From: Pseudomonadota bacterium
GTDB lineage: Bacteria > Pseudomonadota > Alphaproteobacteria > Acetobacterales > Acetobacteraceae
Reading direction: 5' to 3'
Length of the DNA: 38,635 bases
Assembly (NCBI GenBank): GCA_021798575.1
Contig: JAJZGI010000017.1
Location: 1 to 38,635 of the forward strand
The notes below the pieces were generated by a model. It had not been told where the DNA came from. It saw only the letters and a list, made by a program, of their open reading frames with translations, and did not search any database. The position numbers were made by a program, and so were the translations under genes. Positions within the stretch are counted from its first letter, which is position 1; every line of letters begins with the position of its first letter. Shown here piece after piece: positions 10,033-17,925 of this stretch.

Positions 10033-10970
10033 GAACACCCGAATTCTGGGCCCGGCGTGGGGTGCTCGCGGTCGCGCTCTCGCCGCTTGGGCAGGCCACG
10101 CGGTGGTTTACCGCCCGGCGGGTGGCCCGCGGAGGATTTACGCCCGGAGTGAAGGTGATCTGCGTGGGCAATGCGGGCGTGGGCGGAGCGGGGAAAACCA
10201 CGCTGGTGCTGGATCTGCTGGCGCGCCTGCCGGGGTGCAAATTCGCGCTGACACGCGGTTATGGTGGCGCGCTGGCGGGCCCGCTGCTCGTGGACGAGGC
10301 GCTGCACAGCGCGGCCCAGGTGGGGGATGAGGCGTTGCTGCTGGCGCAACTGGCGCCAACCGTGGTGGCGCGTGACCGGGCCGCCGGGGCGCGGCTGGCG
10401 TTGGCCGAGGGAGCCAGCGTGATCGTGATGGATGACGGGTTGCAGAATCCATCGGTCGCGAAGACGCTCTCCTTGCTGGTGATCGACGGGGGCTATGGCT
10501 TTGGCAATGGATTTTTGTTGCCCGCCGGGCCGTTGCGCGAGCCGGTGGCGCAGGCGGCGCGGCGCTGCCGCGCGGCGGTGCTGATCGGCCGGGATGAAAC
10601 CGGCGCGCTGGCGGCGTTGCCCTCCGGGCTGCCGGTGTTGCGTGCCGCGCTGGTGACCGATTGTTCCGAGGATTTGAGCCACCGCCCGGTGATCGCCTTT
10701 GCCGGCATCGCCCGGCCGGAGAAATTCTTCCGCTCCGTGCGGGACATGGGGGCGGAGCTGGTGGCGATGCACGGGTTCGCTGATCATCATGTATATGGCT
10801 CGGGCGATGCCGCACGGTTGCTGGAGGCGGCGACGCGGCGCGGCGCGACCCTGGTGACGACGGCGAAGGATTATGTGAAGTTGCCGCCAACGCTGCGCGC
10901 GGCCAGCCTGATGGTGCGGGTGCGGCTGGAATGGGAGGATGAGGCGGCCTTGCGGGCGATTTTGGCATGA
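10029..10970 (+). CDS. lpxK: Tetraacyldisaccharide 4'-kinase LpxK
   Basis: LpxK phosphorylates the 4' position of the lipid A disaccharide. The 313-aa protein starts MRTPEFWARRG, the family opening, followed by a P-loop GNAGVGGAGKTT (about 46-57), LTRGYGG, VGDEALLLA, and VIVMDDGLQNP, and ends with LVTTAKDYVKL. The start was set at ATG 10029, which overlaps the waaA stop (ATGA); an open frame extends upstream to 9912 but is only read-through of waaA in another frame. It overlaps the next acyltransferase by four bases. Confidence 0.95.
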   Translation: MRTPEFWARRGVLAVALSPLGQATRWFTARRVARGGFTPGVKVICVGNAGVGGAGKTTLVLDLLARLPGCKFALTRGYGGALAGPLLVDEALHSAAQVGDEALLLAQLAPTVVARDRAAGARLALAEGASVIVMDDGLQNPSVAKTLSLLVIDGGYGFGNGFLLPAGPLREPVAQAARRCRAAVLIGRDETGALAALPSGLPVLRAALVTDCSEDLSHRPVIAFAGIARPEKFFRSVRDMGAELVAMHGFADHHVYGSGDAARLLEAATRRGATLVTTAKDYVKLPPTLRAASLMVRVRLEWEDEAALRAILA

Positions 10971-11896
10971 ACAAGGTCGCATTTAGTGACGCCGCGCAGG
11001 CGCTGGCGCTCCGCGCCGTGGTCGGTTTTATACGGCGGCGGACGCCTGCCGGTGCCTCGCGGCTGGGCGGAGGCATTGCCCGCTGGATCGGCCCGTGGCT
11101 GCCCACCTCGCGCGTGGCGGCGCAGAATCTGCGCATGGCGATGCCTGAGCTTGGTGCCGCCCAGCACAAAAGAATCATCGCCGAGGCATGGGAGAATCTT
11201 GGCGCCACGGCGGCGGAGTTGATGGTGCTCGGTGATCTGCGCGAGAGCGCGACCGGCCCCGGTTATGAGATGATCGGCTGGGATGAGCATGTGGCGCCGG
11301 TGCTGGCCAAGGGTGGCCCGAGCATCTCTTTCACAGCGCATATCGGCAACTGGGAGATCATACCGCCTGCCGCATTTGCGCGCGGTGTCGACATCGGGTT
11401 CATGTATCGCGCCGCGAGCAACCGGCACGTCGATGCGCTCATCCTGCGCCTGCGGGAGGCGAATTTTGGCCGCAAGATATCGATGTTTCCCAAAGGTGCT
11501 GTGGGCGCGCGCCAGGCCTATGCGCACCTGGTGCGCGGCGGGCATCTGGCGATGCTCGTGGACCAGAAGCTGGATAATGGCATCGCCGTGCCGTTTTTTG
11601 GCCGTCCGGCGATGACGACGCAGGCTATGGCGGCGTTTGCCCTCCGGTTCAGGTGCCCGGTGCTGCCGATGCATGTGGTGCGCGTGGGGCCGGCGCGGTT
11701 GCAGGTGATCTTCGAGCCGCCAATGGCGTTACCCGATACTGGTGATAAGGAAGCCGACATTCTGACCCTGACCACGCAGATGAATGCGGTGCTGGAGCGC
11801 TGGATCCGCGAGAAGCCCGGCGCCTGGCTTTGGCTGCATCGGCGTTGGCCCAAGGCGTGCTATCAATCAGCGGACCATAATAATTCGGGAGGATAA
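10967..11896 (+). CDS. LpxL-like lauroyl/lysophospholipid acyltransferase
   Basis: A 309-aa LpxL/HtrB-family enzyme, likely adding a secondary acyl chain to lipid A at the inner membrane. The catalytic H-x4-E is HIGNWE (about 125-130). Other hallmarks are VAAQNLRMAMPEL, MYRAASNRHVDALI, GHLAMLVDQKLDNGIAVPFFG (a family signature), and WLWLHRRW near the C-terminus. Stop TAA is one base before the next ATG. The gene order DUF374-waaA-lpxK-acyltransferase makes this a lipid A-Kdo operon. Confidence 0.9.
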   Translation: MNKVAFSDAAQALALRAVVGFIRRRTPAGASRLGGGIARWIGPWLPTSRVAAQNLRMAMPELGAAQHKRIIAEAWENLGATAAELMVLGDLRESATGPGYEMIGWDEHVAPVLAKGGPSISFTAHIGNWEIIPPAAFARGVDIGFMYRAASNRHVDALILRLREANFGRKISMFPKGAVGARQAYAHLVRGGHLAMLVDQKLDNGIAVPFFGRPAMTTQAMAAFALRFRCPVLPMHVVRVGPARLQVIFEPPMALPDTGDKEADILTLTTQMNAVLERWIREKPGAWLWLHRRWPKACYQSADHNNSGG

Positions 11897-11897
11897 G

Positions 11898-12605
11898 ATG
11901 CAGGTTGGCGAGGTCATGCATAGAACGACGGTTGCGGTGCAGCCGGGCACGCTGGTGGTGGAGGCGGCGCGGATGATGCTGGCGCACCGGGTGAGCGGGC
12001 TGCCGGTGCTCGATGCCGATGGCCGGCTGGTGGGCATGGTGTCCGAGGGGGATTTGTTGCGCCGGGCTGAACTGGGCACGGACGGCAAGCCCGCGGGCTG
12101 GCTGCGCGGGCTGCTGCTGCCCTCCTCCGTGGCGGCGGATTATGTGACCACCCATAGCCGCCATGTGAGCGGGGTGATGACGCACCATCCGGTGTTTGTC
12201 GCGCCCGATACCGAGCTTGAGGAGGTGGCGGAGCTGATGCTACGCAAACATCTCAAGCGGCTGCCGGTGTTGCGGGGTGGCGTGCTGGTAGGGGTGGTCA
12301 GCCGGGCGGACCTGCTGCGCCTGTTGGCCCGTAAAATGACCAAAACGCCGCAGGATACCAGCGATGCGGCGATCGGGGACTATATCAAAACCGAGATGAG
12401 TCATGCCCGATGGGTGCCGCGCTCGGGCGTCAAGATCGCCGTGCAGGACCAGGTGGTGCGGCTGGAGGGTACGATTTTCAGCGAGGATGAGCGCCAGGCG
12501 GTGCTGGTGATCGCCGAGAATGCGCCGGGTGTGAAGGCGGTGCGGGATCATCTCGTGTTTGTTGATCCGGGCTCGGGCATGGCTTTTGCGGGGGATGCGA
12601 ACTAG
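11898..12605 (+). CDS. CBS-pair and BON domain protein
   Basis: The 235-aa protein has CBS1 (VGEVMHRTTVAVQPGT to GMVSEGDLLRR, about 2-58), CBS2 (VSGVMTHHPVFVAPDT to GVVSRADLLRLLA, about 88-148) and a C-terminal BON domain (about 158-225: VKIAVQDQVVRLEGTIFS, AENAPGVKAVRDHL). CBS pairs bind adenylates; BON domains contact phospholipid or protein. It is soluble by sequence, and its partner is unknown. A strong GGGAGG site lies in the end of the acyltransferase gene, so it is part of that operon. Its stop TAG is the first three bases of a palindromic repeat. Confidence 0.88.
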   Translation: MQVGEVMHRTTVAVQPGTLVVEAARMMLAHRVSGLPVLDADGRLVGMVSEGDLLRRAELGTDGKPAGWLRGLLLPSSVAADYVTTHSRHVSGVMTHHPVFVAPDTELEEVAELMLRKHLKRLPVLRGGVLVGVVSRADLLRLLARKMTKTPQDTSDAAIGDYIKTEMSHARWVPRSGVKIAVQDQVVRLEGTIFSEDERQAVLVIAENAPGVKAVRDHLVFVDPGSGMAFAGDAN

Positions 12606-12706
12606 AGTGTTTTTCATCAAATGAAAAACACTTTAGTCATATTTTGGCGAGCAATTTCATTCATCTAATTTGAATTGGCGGTTCAAATTAGCTGCATATT
12701 GCTCTA
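12603..12706. repeat. TAG-bounded two-hairpin palindromic element, copy 1
   Basis: This 104-bp element begins TAGAGTG and ends TTGCTCTA. Hairpin 1 is AGTGTTTTTCAT (12606-12617), a 3-base loop, and its exact complement at 12621-12632. Hairpin 2 is CTAATTTGAA (12665-12674), a 7-base loop, and its exact complement at 12682-12691. Between them is TTTTGGCGAGCAATTTCAT, almost all shared with the copy at 14783. GAGCAAT and ATTGCTC pair around hairpin 2. It lies between convergent genes and supplies the CBS-BON stop codon. Confidence 0.85.
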
Positions 12707-12711
12707 GCGTT

Positions 12712-13137
12712 TTAATGGCGGGTTTTTGGGGACAGGCCGAGGCGAGGCATCTCGATCGCCGGGCAGCGGTCCATCACCACCTGTAGCCCGGCGGCGCGCG
12801 CAACGGCCGCGGCGGGTTCGTTGATGACGCCGAGCTGGAGCCAGAGGGTTTTTGCGCCCAGGCGGGTTGCCTCAAGCATGGGCTCCGCCGCTGCCGCCGA
12901 GTTGCGGAAGATCTCGACCATATCCAGCGGCGCAGCCTCCTCCAGCGCGGCGACCACGGTGCGGCCCAGGATGGATTGGCCACTGAGGCCAGGGTTGACC
13001 GGCGTGACCTCGAAGCCTTGGGCAAGCAGGAACCGCATGACCCCGAAGGACGGACGATCCGGCTTGTCGGACGCGCCGACCAAGGCGATCCGCCGCGTGG
13101 TGGTGAGGATGTGGCGCAGCGTATCGTCGGTGTGCAT
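12712..13137 (-). CDS. CoA-binding domain protein (YccU-like)
   Basis: A 141-aa single-domain CoA-binding protein: RIALVGASDKPDRPSFGVMRFLLAQGFEVTPVNPG (Rossmann start), then VDMVEIFRNSAAA and LWLQLGVINEPAAAVARAAGLQVVMDRCPAIE. Orthologs are widespread and mostly uncharacterised. ATG 13137 was chosen, with GGGGAAGAG just upstream; longer open sequence upstream overlaps the divergent gene and does not resemble the family. It is convergent with the CBS-BON gene, with the palindromic element filling the gap, and its stop TAA is six bases from that element. Confidence 0.88.
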   Translation of the reverse strand: MHTDDTLRHILTTTRRIALVGASDKPDRPSFGVMRFLLAQGFEVTPVNPGLSGQSILGRTVVAALEEAAPLDMVEIFRNSAAAAEPMLEATRLGAKTLWLQLGVINEPAAAVARAAGLQVVMDRCPAIEMPRLGLSPKTRH

Positions 13138-13171
13138 GTCTCTTCCCCGGTTGCCCGGCTGCTTGTAAGCC

Positions 13172-14785
13172 ATGCGCATGAGAAAAAACATCATCGGCGC
13201 CCTGTTGCTGAGCCTGGTCACGGTTTTATGTTGGGCAGCGGCGAACAGGCCCCAGGCGGGGGATGTTTCCATGCCCGCGGGCCGGTTTGAATCGCTCTCC
13301 TACGCGCCGTATCGGGCCTGGCAGTCCCCGTTGGATAAGGACTACCCGACCGGGGCGCAGGTGGCGCAGGATCTGGCGCTGGTGGCGACCCGGGCGAAGG
13401 CCATCCGCACCTATTCGGCGATCGAGGGCAATTATGACATGGGCACGCTCGCCAGGCAGGCGGGGCTGAAACTGTGGCTGGGGATATGGCTTGGCACCAA
13501 TCCGGCGCAGAACGCGCGAGAGATGGCGGCAGGGATCGCCCAGGCGAATGCGCATCCAAACACCATCATCCGCGTGGTGGTGGGCAATGAGGTGCTGCTG
13601 CGCCGCGATCTCTCCGTGCAGGACCTGATCGCGGATATCGACTATGTGCACGCGCGCGTGAAGCAGCCAGTGGCCTATGCCGATGTGCCGCATTTCTGGC
13701 GCGAGTTTCCGCAGGTGGCGCAGCATGTGGATATCGTAATGGTGCATATTCTGCCCTATTGGCAGAACCATCCGCTGGGCGTGCAGGCGGCGATCGACAG
13801 TATCCAGGGGACCATCAGTAGCTTCAGGAAGCTGTTTCCCGGTAAGGTGATCTGCATTGGCGAGACGGGCTGGCCGAGCCGTGGGCGCTGGCGCGGGCCG
13901 GCTGCACCGTCGCGCGTAAATGAGGCGGTGTTTCTGCGCGAGTTCGTGACGCTCGCGCGCCAGGAGGGGGTGCAATACAACCTGATTGAGTCGTTCGACC
14001 AGGTTTGGAAATATCAGGATGAGGGCGTCGCCGGGGCCAACTGGGGCATCTGGAACGCGCAGCGGGAGCCGAAATTCCCGTTGAACGGGCCGGTGACCGA
14101 GCGGCCGGACTGGCCTTGGTACGCCACCCTTGGCGTGCTGGCCGCGTGGCTGCTGTATGGCGCGGCGGGTTTTGGGGGTTTCCGGCTCGTGCTGGCGAGT
14201 TTTGCCCTAGGCAATGGTCTTGCCATCGCCTGCATGGGTACGCTGCCGCTGCTCTATGACCATTGGCTGGAGCTCGATGCGTTGGTGAACCTTCCATTGC
14301 AGTTGATTTTTGCCGCGCTTGCCGTCCGCCGCGCGGCAGCGGTGCTGCGGGGCGAGCCCGTGCCGCCGGTGACGAGCGGGGCGATGGTGCTGGCCGGGCT
14401 GCGCCGCGGCCGGTTGCGGCTGGATTATGGTTCGCTGTGGTTTATCTTCCTGGCCAGCGCCGCGATCTTCGAGGCGATGCTGGTGTTCGACGGGCGCTAC
14501 CGCGCCGCGCCGATGGCGGTGTTCATCATCCCCGTGATCGCCGCCTTGATGCGTTTTTCCACTCGCGACAAGCCGCGGCAGATGGGTTGGGAGGAACTCC
14601 TGGCGGCCTATGCGCTGGCGATTCTGGCGATCGCGGATTCGTTGATCGAAGGTTCGGCGAACCTGCAATTTGTGGCCTGGAACCTGGCGGCGTTGGTGCT
14701 GGCGGCACCCGTGATCATGGCGACGGACAGCAAAAAAGGCGCGCGCAGGTCGCGCGCTCTGAACCCGCGGCGCCGCGGATTTTAG
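13172..14785 (+). CDS. Membrane-anchored GH17 beta-1,3-glucan hydrolase/transferase
   Basis: The 537-aa protein has an N-terminal signal anchor (about 5-24), a GH17 domain facing the periplasm (about 35-320), and about seven membrane segments in the rest. The GH17 acid/base is E140 (VVVGNEVLL) and the nucleophile is E231 (CIGETGWPS). GH17 enzymes cut or transglycosylate beta-1,3-glucans. It is homologous over the GH17 part to the gene at 27526, which adds a GT2 synthase; shared stretches include AAANRP, IRTY and LPYW. This one has no GT domain, so it likely trims or cyclises glucan. The stop TAG is the start of a palindromic element. Its start is 34 bases from a divergent gene. Confidence 0.85.
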   Translation: MRMRKNIIGALLLSLVTVLCWAAANRPQAGDVSMPAGRFESLSYAPYRAWQSPLDKDYPTGAQVAQDLALVATRAKAIRTYSAIEGNYDMGTLARQAGLKLWLGIWLGTNPAQNAREMAAGIAQANAHPNTIIRVVVGNEVLLRRDLSVQDLIADIDYVHARVKQPVAYADVPHFWREFPQVAQHVDIVMVHILPYWQNHPLGVQAAIDSIQGTISSFRKLFPGKVICIGETGWPSRGRWRGPAAPSRVNEAVFLREFVTLARQEGVQYNLIESFDQVWKYQDEGVAGANWGIWNAQREPKFPLNGPVTERPDWPWYATLGVLAAWLLYGAAGFGGFRLVLASFALGNGLAIACMGTLPLLYDHWLELDALVNLPLQLIFAALAVRRAAAVLRGEPVPPVTSGAMVLAGLRRGRLRLDYGSLWFIFLASAAIFEAMLVFDGRYRAAPMAVFIIPVIAALMRFSTRDKPRQMGWEELLAAYALAILAIADSLIEGSANLQFVAWNLAALVLAAPVIMATDSKKGARRSRALNPRRRGF

Positions 14786-14885
14786 AGTGCTTTGCGTTGT
14801 CACGCACGCACTCTATGTTTTTTGGCGAGCAATTTCATGTGATTGGACTGAATCTGCCGATTCAATCCAATCACATATTGCTCTA
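14783..14885. repeat. TAG-bounded two-hairpin palindromic element, copy 2
   Basis: A 103-bp relative of the element at 12603. It begins TAGAGTGC and ends TTGCTCTA. Hairpin 1 pairs AGAGTGC with GCACTCT and, inside, GCGT with ACGC. Hairpin 2 pairs a 16-base arm starting GTGATTGG (14839) with one ending CCAATCAC (one mismatch), around a TGCC loop. TTTTGGCGAGCAATTTCAT and CATATTGCTCTA are identical to copy 1, but the arm sequences differ while still pairing. Its two ends form the stop codons of both flanking convergent genes. Confidence 0.85.
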
Positions 14886-15518
14886 ATCCTCGTGCGAATG
14901 CCCGTGGTTGTGCGGAGCCGGGGTGTCGCTCAGCATCTCGATCCGCCCGGTGATCTGGCCACCATCCTCCACCTGCAGGCGGCGGCATCGGGCGGTGCCC
15001 AGCACGCGGCCTGAGCCGCGCACGATGAGCGCGTGGCGGGCGGTGAGCGTGCCGTCGATCGTGCCGGCGACCTCGGCCTCATCGACCTCGACCTCGCCTT
15101 TGAACAGGCCGCCATGGGCGATGGAGAGCTCGATCAGGCCATTGACCATCGCGGCCTCCACGGTGCCTTCGACGACCAGGCGCTCGGCATCCTGCACGGT
15201 GCCCTGTACGCTGATACCGCGGCCGACGACGAGCGTGCGGCGCTGGCCATCCTCCCGCGCCCCTGCTGCGTTGCCGGGAATGCTGGGGCGGATCATCGGG
15301 TTGGCCGCTGGGGTGGCGGGCAGCGGCGGTGCGAAGGGTGAACGGGCCATGGGAAACTCCTTGAGGGGGGGTGAAGCGGGCTCGGGCTCAGGCTCGGGCG
15401 TGGTGGGATGTTCCGATTTCGTATCGGGGTCTGGATGTTGTGCTTGCGTATCGGGTGCGGCGGGTGGTGTGGCTACGACCGGTGGCGTTGGTGGTTCAGC
15501 CTTGCGTTTGTTGAACAA
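14883..15518 (-). CDS. Bactofilin family cytoskeletal protein
   Basis: Bactofilins polymerise without nucleotides into filaments that place cell-wall or envelope machinery. The protein (211 aa) has a Pro/Glu-rich disordered N-terminus and a right-handed beta-helix core (about 95-195) with repeats such as VQGTVQDAERLVVEGTVEA and ARHALIVRGSGRVLGTARC; the tail is His-rich (HNHGHSHED). The long form starts at TTG 15518, preceded by GGGAG, with MFNKRK resembling the membrane-binding start of bactofilins. A second start, ATG 15350 (MARSPFAPPLP), has a very good AAGGAG site and would give a 155-aa form. The stop TAG lies in the palindromic element. Confidence 0.87.
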   Translation of the reverse strand: MFNKRKAEPPTPPVVATPPAAPDTQAQHPDPDTKSEHPTTPEPEPEPASPPLKEFPMARSPFAPPLPATPAANPMIRPSIPGNAAGAREDGQRRTLVVGRGISVQGTVQDAERLVVEGTVEAAMVNGLIELSIAHGGLFKGEVEVDEAEVAGTIDGTLTARHALIVRGSGRVLGTARCRRLQVEDGGQITGRIEMLSDTPAPHNHGHSHED

Positions 15519-15620
15519 GCTCGCTCCCGGGTTTGGGTTGTTGGGTATAGGTTGGCTGTTGGGCTAGCACGGAGGCTGCCAACGCGACAACCTGGGTGGC
15601 GGCTTTTATTTGCGGCTGCC

Positions 15621-15643
15621 GGGGCGTGATGCTAACGCGCCCC
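15621..15643 (+). promoter_or_regulatory. Leader hairpin before the PfkB kinase
   Basis: GGGGCG (15621-15626) and CGCCCC (15638-15643) form a 6-bp stem with an 11-base loop, 27 bases before the kinase ATG. No T-run follows directly, so a folded leader is more likely than a terminator. The rest of 15519-15669 holds no gene. Confidence 0.35.
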
Positions 15644-15669
15644 AAGATGAATTTTTGGAGAGTCTCCGC

Positions 15670-16650
15670 ATGACCGCGACACGTTTTGACCTGACCGGCA
15701 TCGGCAATGCGATCGTCGATCTGATCTTGCCGGTGGATGACGAATTTTTAAGCCGTCAAGGCATGACCAAGGGCGCGATGCGGCTGATCGACGCCGATTC
15801 CGCCGGGCGAATGACCACGGCGATGCGGGGCGGTGTCAGCGCCTCGGGCGGCTCGGTCGCGAACGCCTGCGCGGTGGCGGCGGCGTTGGGCGCGCGGGTC
15901 GCGTTTCTGGGCAAGGTGGCGGATGACGAGATGGGCGCGGTGTTCGCCCGGGAGATCAGAGCGCATGGGGTGCACTACCCGACCGCGCCATTACGGGCAG
16001 TGGTGCCGACGGCGCGATGCCTGATTCTGGTGACGCCCGATGGCCAGCGCACCATGAACACCTATTTGGGAGCGGGCGGTGAGTTCGGTCTTGGCGACCT
16101 GGATGAGGCGGTGATCGCGGCCTCGGCGGTGACGTATCTGGAGGGGTATCTGTTCGACCCGCCGGCCGCGCAGGGCGCGTTCATCGAGGCGGCGCGGATG
16201 GCCCGCGCGGCCGGGCAGAGAACCGCGCTCTCACTCTCTGACGCGTTTTGCGTCGACCGTCACCGGGCGCAGTTCCGCCGCCTGGTCGCGCAGGGCGTGG
16301 ATGTGCTGTTCGCCAATGAGGCGGAGATTTGCAGCCTGTATGCGCGGAGCGACTTTGCCGAGGCGGCGGCGGATGTGGCGCGCGAGGTGCCGCTGTCGGT
16401 GTTGACGCGCAGCGAGGCGGGCAGCGTGATTCTACATGAGGGCGCGCAGATTAAGGTGCCGGCGATGCCGGTGCGGGTGCTGGACACCACCGGCGCGGGC
16501 GATGCCTATGCCGCCGGGTTCCTGGCAGCGCTCACCAAAGGTGAGAGCCTCGCGGATGCCGGGGTGCTGGGCGCGCGGGCGGCGGCGCTGGCGATCGGCC
16601 AGATGGGTGCGCGCCCGCCGCGTGAGGATCTGCGGGCGCTGCTGGGGTGA
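15670..16650 (+). CDS. PfkB-family carbohydrate kinase, probable adenosine kinase
   Basis: A 326-aa PfkB-fold kinase. N-terminal GIGNAIVDLILPVDDEFL, then SGGSVANACAVAAALGARVAFLGKVADDEMG and the C-terminal DTTGAGDAYAAGFLAAL with the catalytic Asp and anion hole. The mid-protein NTYLGAGGEF and ALSLSDAFCVDRHR match proteins annotated as adenosine kinase in alphaproteobacteria; ribokinase-type activity cannot be excluded. Its stop overlaps the GTG of the transporter gene (GTGA), so the two are coupled. Confidence 0.88.
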   Translation: MTATRFDLTGIGNAIVDLILPVDDEFLSRQGMTKGAMRLIDADSAGRMTTAMRGGVSASGGSVANACAVAAALGARVAFLGKVADDEMGAVFAREIRAHGVHYPTAPLRAVVPTARCLILVTPDGQRTMNTYLGAGGEFGLGDLDEAVIAASAVTYLEGYLFDPPAAQGAFIEAARMARAAGQRTALSLSDAFCVDRHRAQFRRLVAQGVDVLFANEAEICSLYARSDFAEAAADVAREVPLSVLTRSEAGSVILHEGAQIKVPAMPVRVLDTTGAGDAYAAGFLAALTKGESLADAGVLGARAAALAIGQMGARPPREDLRALLG

Positions 16651-17408
16651 ATTTGAGCATGAGTCCGGCCGAGGCGGTGCTGGTCGGGGTGTCGTTTATC
16701 GCCGGAGCCCAGAATGCCCTGGCCGGTGGCGGCATGTTTCTGATGTTTCCGGCGTTGTTGTATATGGGGCTCGACCCCAGGCTCGCGAATATCACGCTCA
16801 CCATCGCATTGTTCCCCTCCCAGGTGACGACTAGCCTAGCCGGGCGACGGCTGATGACTGGCGCCGTCGGAATTCCGCTGCGGAACCTAGTGGCGATCAG
16901 CCTGCTGGGTGGCGCGTTGGGCGCGGTTTTGCTTCTGGCGACGCCGGTGGGTATTTTCACGCATCTGGTGCCGTATCTGGTGCTGTTCGCTACGGTGGTG
17001 TTTGCCTGGGGGAGTTTTTTTGACGCGCGGCGAACGGCAGGCGCGCCGCCGCCGATTTCACCCCGGATGGCGATGCTGGCGCAGACGGGAATTGCGGTCT
17101 ATGGTGGTTATTTTGGCGCGGGCATCGGGTTTTTGATGTTGGCGGCGCTGACCTCCGCAGGTCTTGGCCTGCGCCACGCCGGGGCGACGAAAAACCTGCT
17201 GGCGGCGGCCATGAATGTGGCGGCTGTGGTGATTTTTGTGTTGCGTGTGCAGGTGGACTGGCGGCTGGTGCTTCTGGTGGCGCTGGCGGCGGCGGCGGGC
17301 GGGCAGTTTGGCGCATATCTGCTGCGCCGGATGAATGAGACCGCGCTGCGGGTGGGGATCACCGCGATCGGGCTGATGTTGACGGTGGCGCTGTTTCTGC
17401 GCGCGTAA
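16647..17408 (+). CDS. TauE/SafE family membrane transporter
   Basis: A 253-aa polytopic protein with about eight membrane segments and the two DUF81 halves of the sulfite exporter family: AEAVLVGVSFIAGAQNALAGGG near the start and YGGYFGAGIGFLMLAAL in the second half. Such proteins export sulfite or other small anionic sulfur compounds; the substrate here is not shown. GTG 16647 overlaps the kinase stop; ATG 16659 is an alternative. It converges with the Lrp gene, only seven bases away. Confidence 0.88.
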   Translation: MNLSMSPAEAVLVGVSFIAGAQNALAGGGMFLMFPALLYMGLDPRLANITLTIALFPSQVTTSLAGRRLMTGAVGIPLRNLVAISLLGGALGAVLLLATPVGIFTHLVPYLVLFATVVFAWGSFFDARRTAGAPPPISPRMAMLAQTGIAVYGGYFGAGIGFLMLAALTSAGLGLRHAGATKNLLAAAMNVAAVVIFVLRVQVDWRLVLLVALAAAAGGQFGAYLLRRMNETALRVGITAIGLMLTVALFLRA

Positions 17409-17415
17409 GGACAGG

Positions 17416-17880
17416 TCAAATCGGCAGTGCGCTGTCCTTCATGCGCTCCATCGCGAAGCGCGAGGAGACGTTGCGCAACGCCACCGAGGCGATGAGATTG
17501 CGGTAGAAGGAGTCGTAGGCCGCGATGTCCGGCACGATGACGTGCAGCAGATAGTCGACATCGCCGCTCATGCGCCAGGCGCCGACGATCTGCGGCGTGT
17601 CCGCTACCGTCTGCGCGAAGCGGGCGAGCCACTCAGCGGAATGATCCGAGGTCTCCACCGAGACGAAGACCGAGACCGGCAGGCCGAGCAGATCGGCGTC
17701 CAGCAGCGCGACGCGGCTACGGATGACGCCGGATTCCTCCATCCGTTTGATCCGTTTCCAGCACGGGGTGGCGGTGAGGCCGACCTGTTCGGCGATCTCC
17801 TGGAAGGACAGCGCCGCGTCCTGCGCGATAAGACGCAGGATGGCGCGGTCGGTCGGATCGAGGGGCTCGGGCTCTCGCAT
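17416..17880 (-). CDS. Lrp/AsnC family transcriptional regulator
   Basis: A 154-aa regulator with an N-terminal helix-turn-helix (about 8-58: DRAILRLIAQDAALSFQEIAEQVGLTATPCWKRIKRMEESGVI) and a C-terminal RAM/AsnC effector domain (about 70-148: VSVFVSVETSDHSAEWLARFAQTV, GDVDYLLHVIVPDIAAYDSFYRNLI). These proteins sense amino acids and often control the neighbouring divergent gene. Here that is serC, across a 100-base gap, so control of serine synthesis is a reasonable guess but not shown. Confidence 0.92.
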   Translation of the reverse strand: MREPEPLDPTDRAILRLIAQDAALSFQEIAEQVGLTATPCWKRIKRMEESGVIRSRVALLDADLLGLPVSVFVSVETSDHSAEWLARFAQTVADTPQIVGAWRMSGDVDYLLHVIVPDIAAYDSFYRNLIASVALRNVSSRFAMERMKDSALPI

Positions 17881-17925
17881 GGGGTTTTCCAGTCTTGCGG
17901 CGGGGGTGGAACTGGGCTAGAGGCC

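Noticed and set aside
8206-10982. Long antisense open frames over the lipid A genes (8206-9618 and 9672-10982)
   Set aside because: Low-complexity Arg/Gln/Pro-rich translation opposite waaA and lpxK, explained by high GC at third codon positions.
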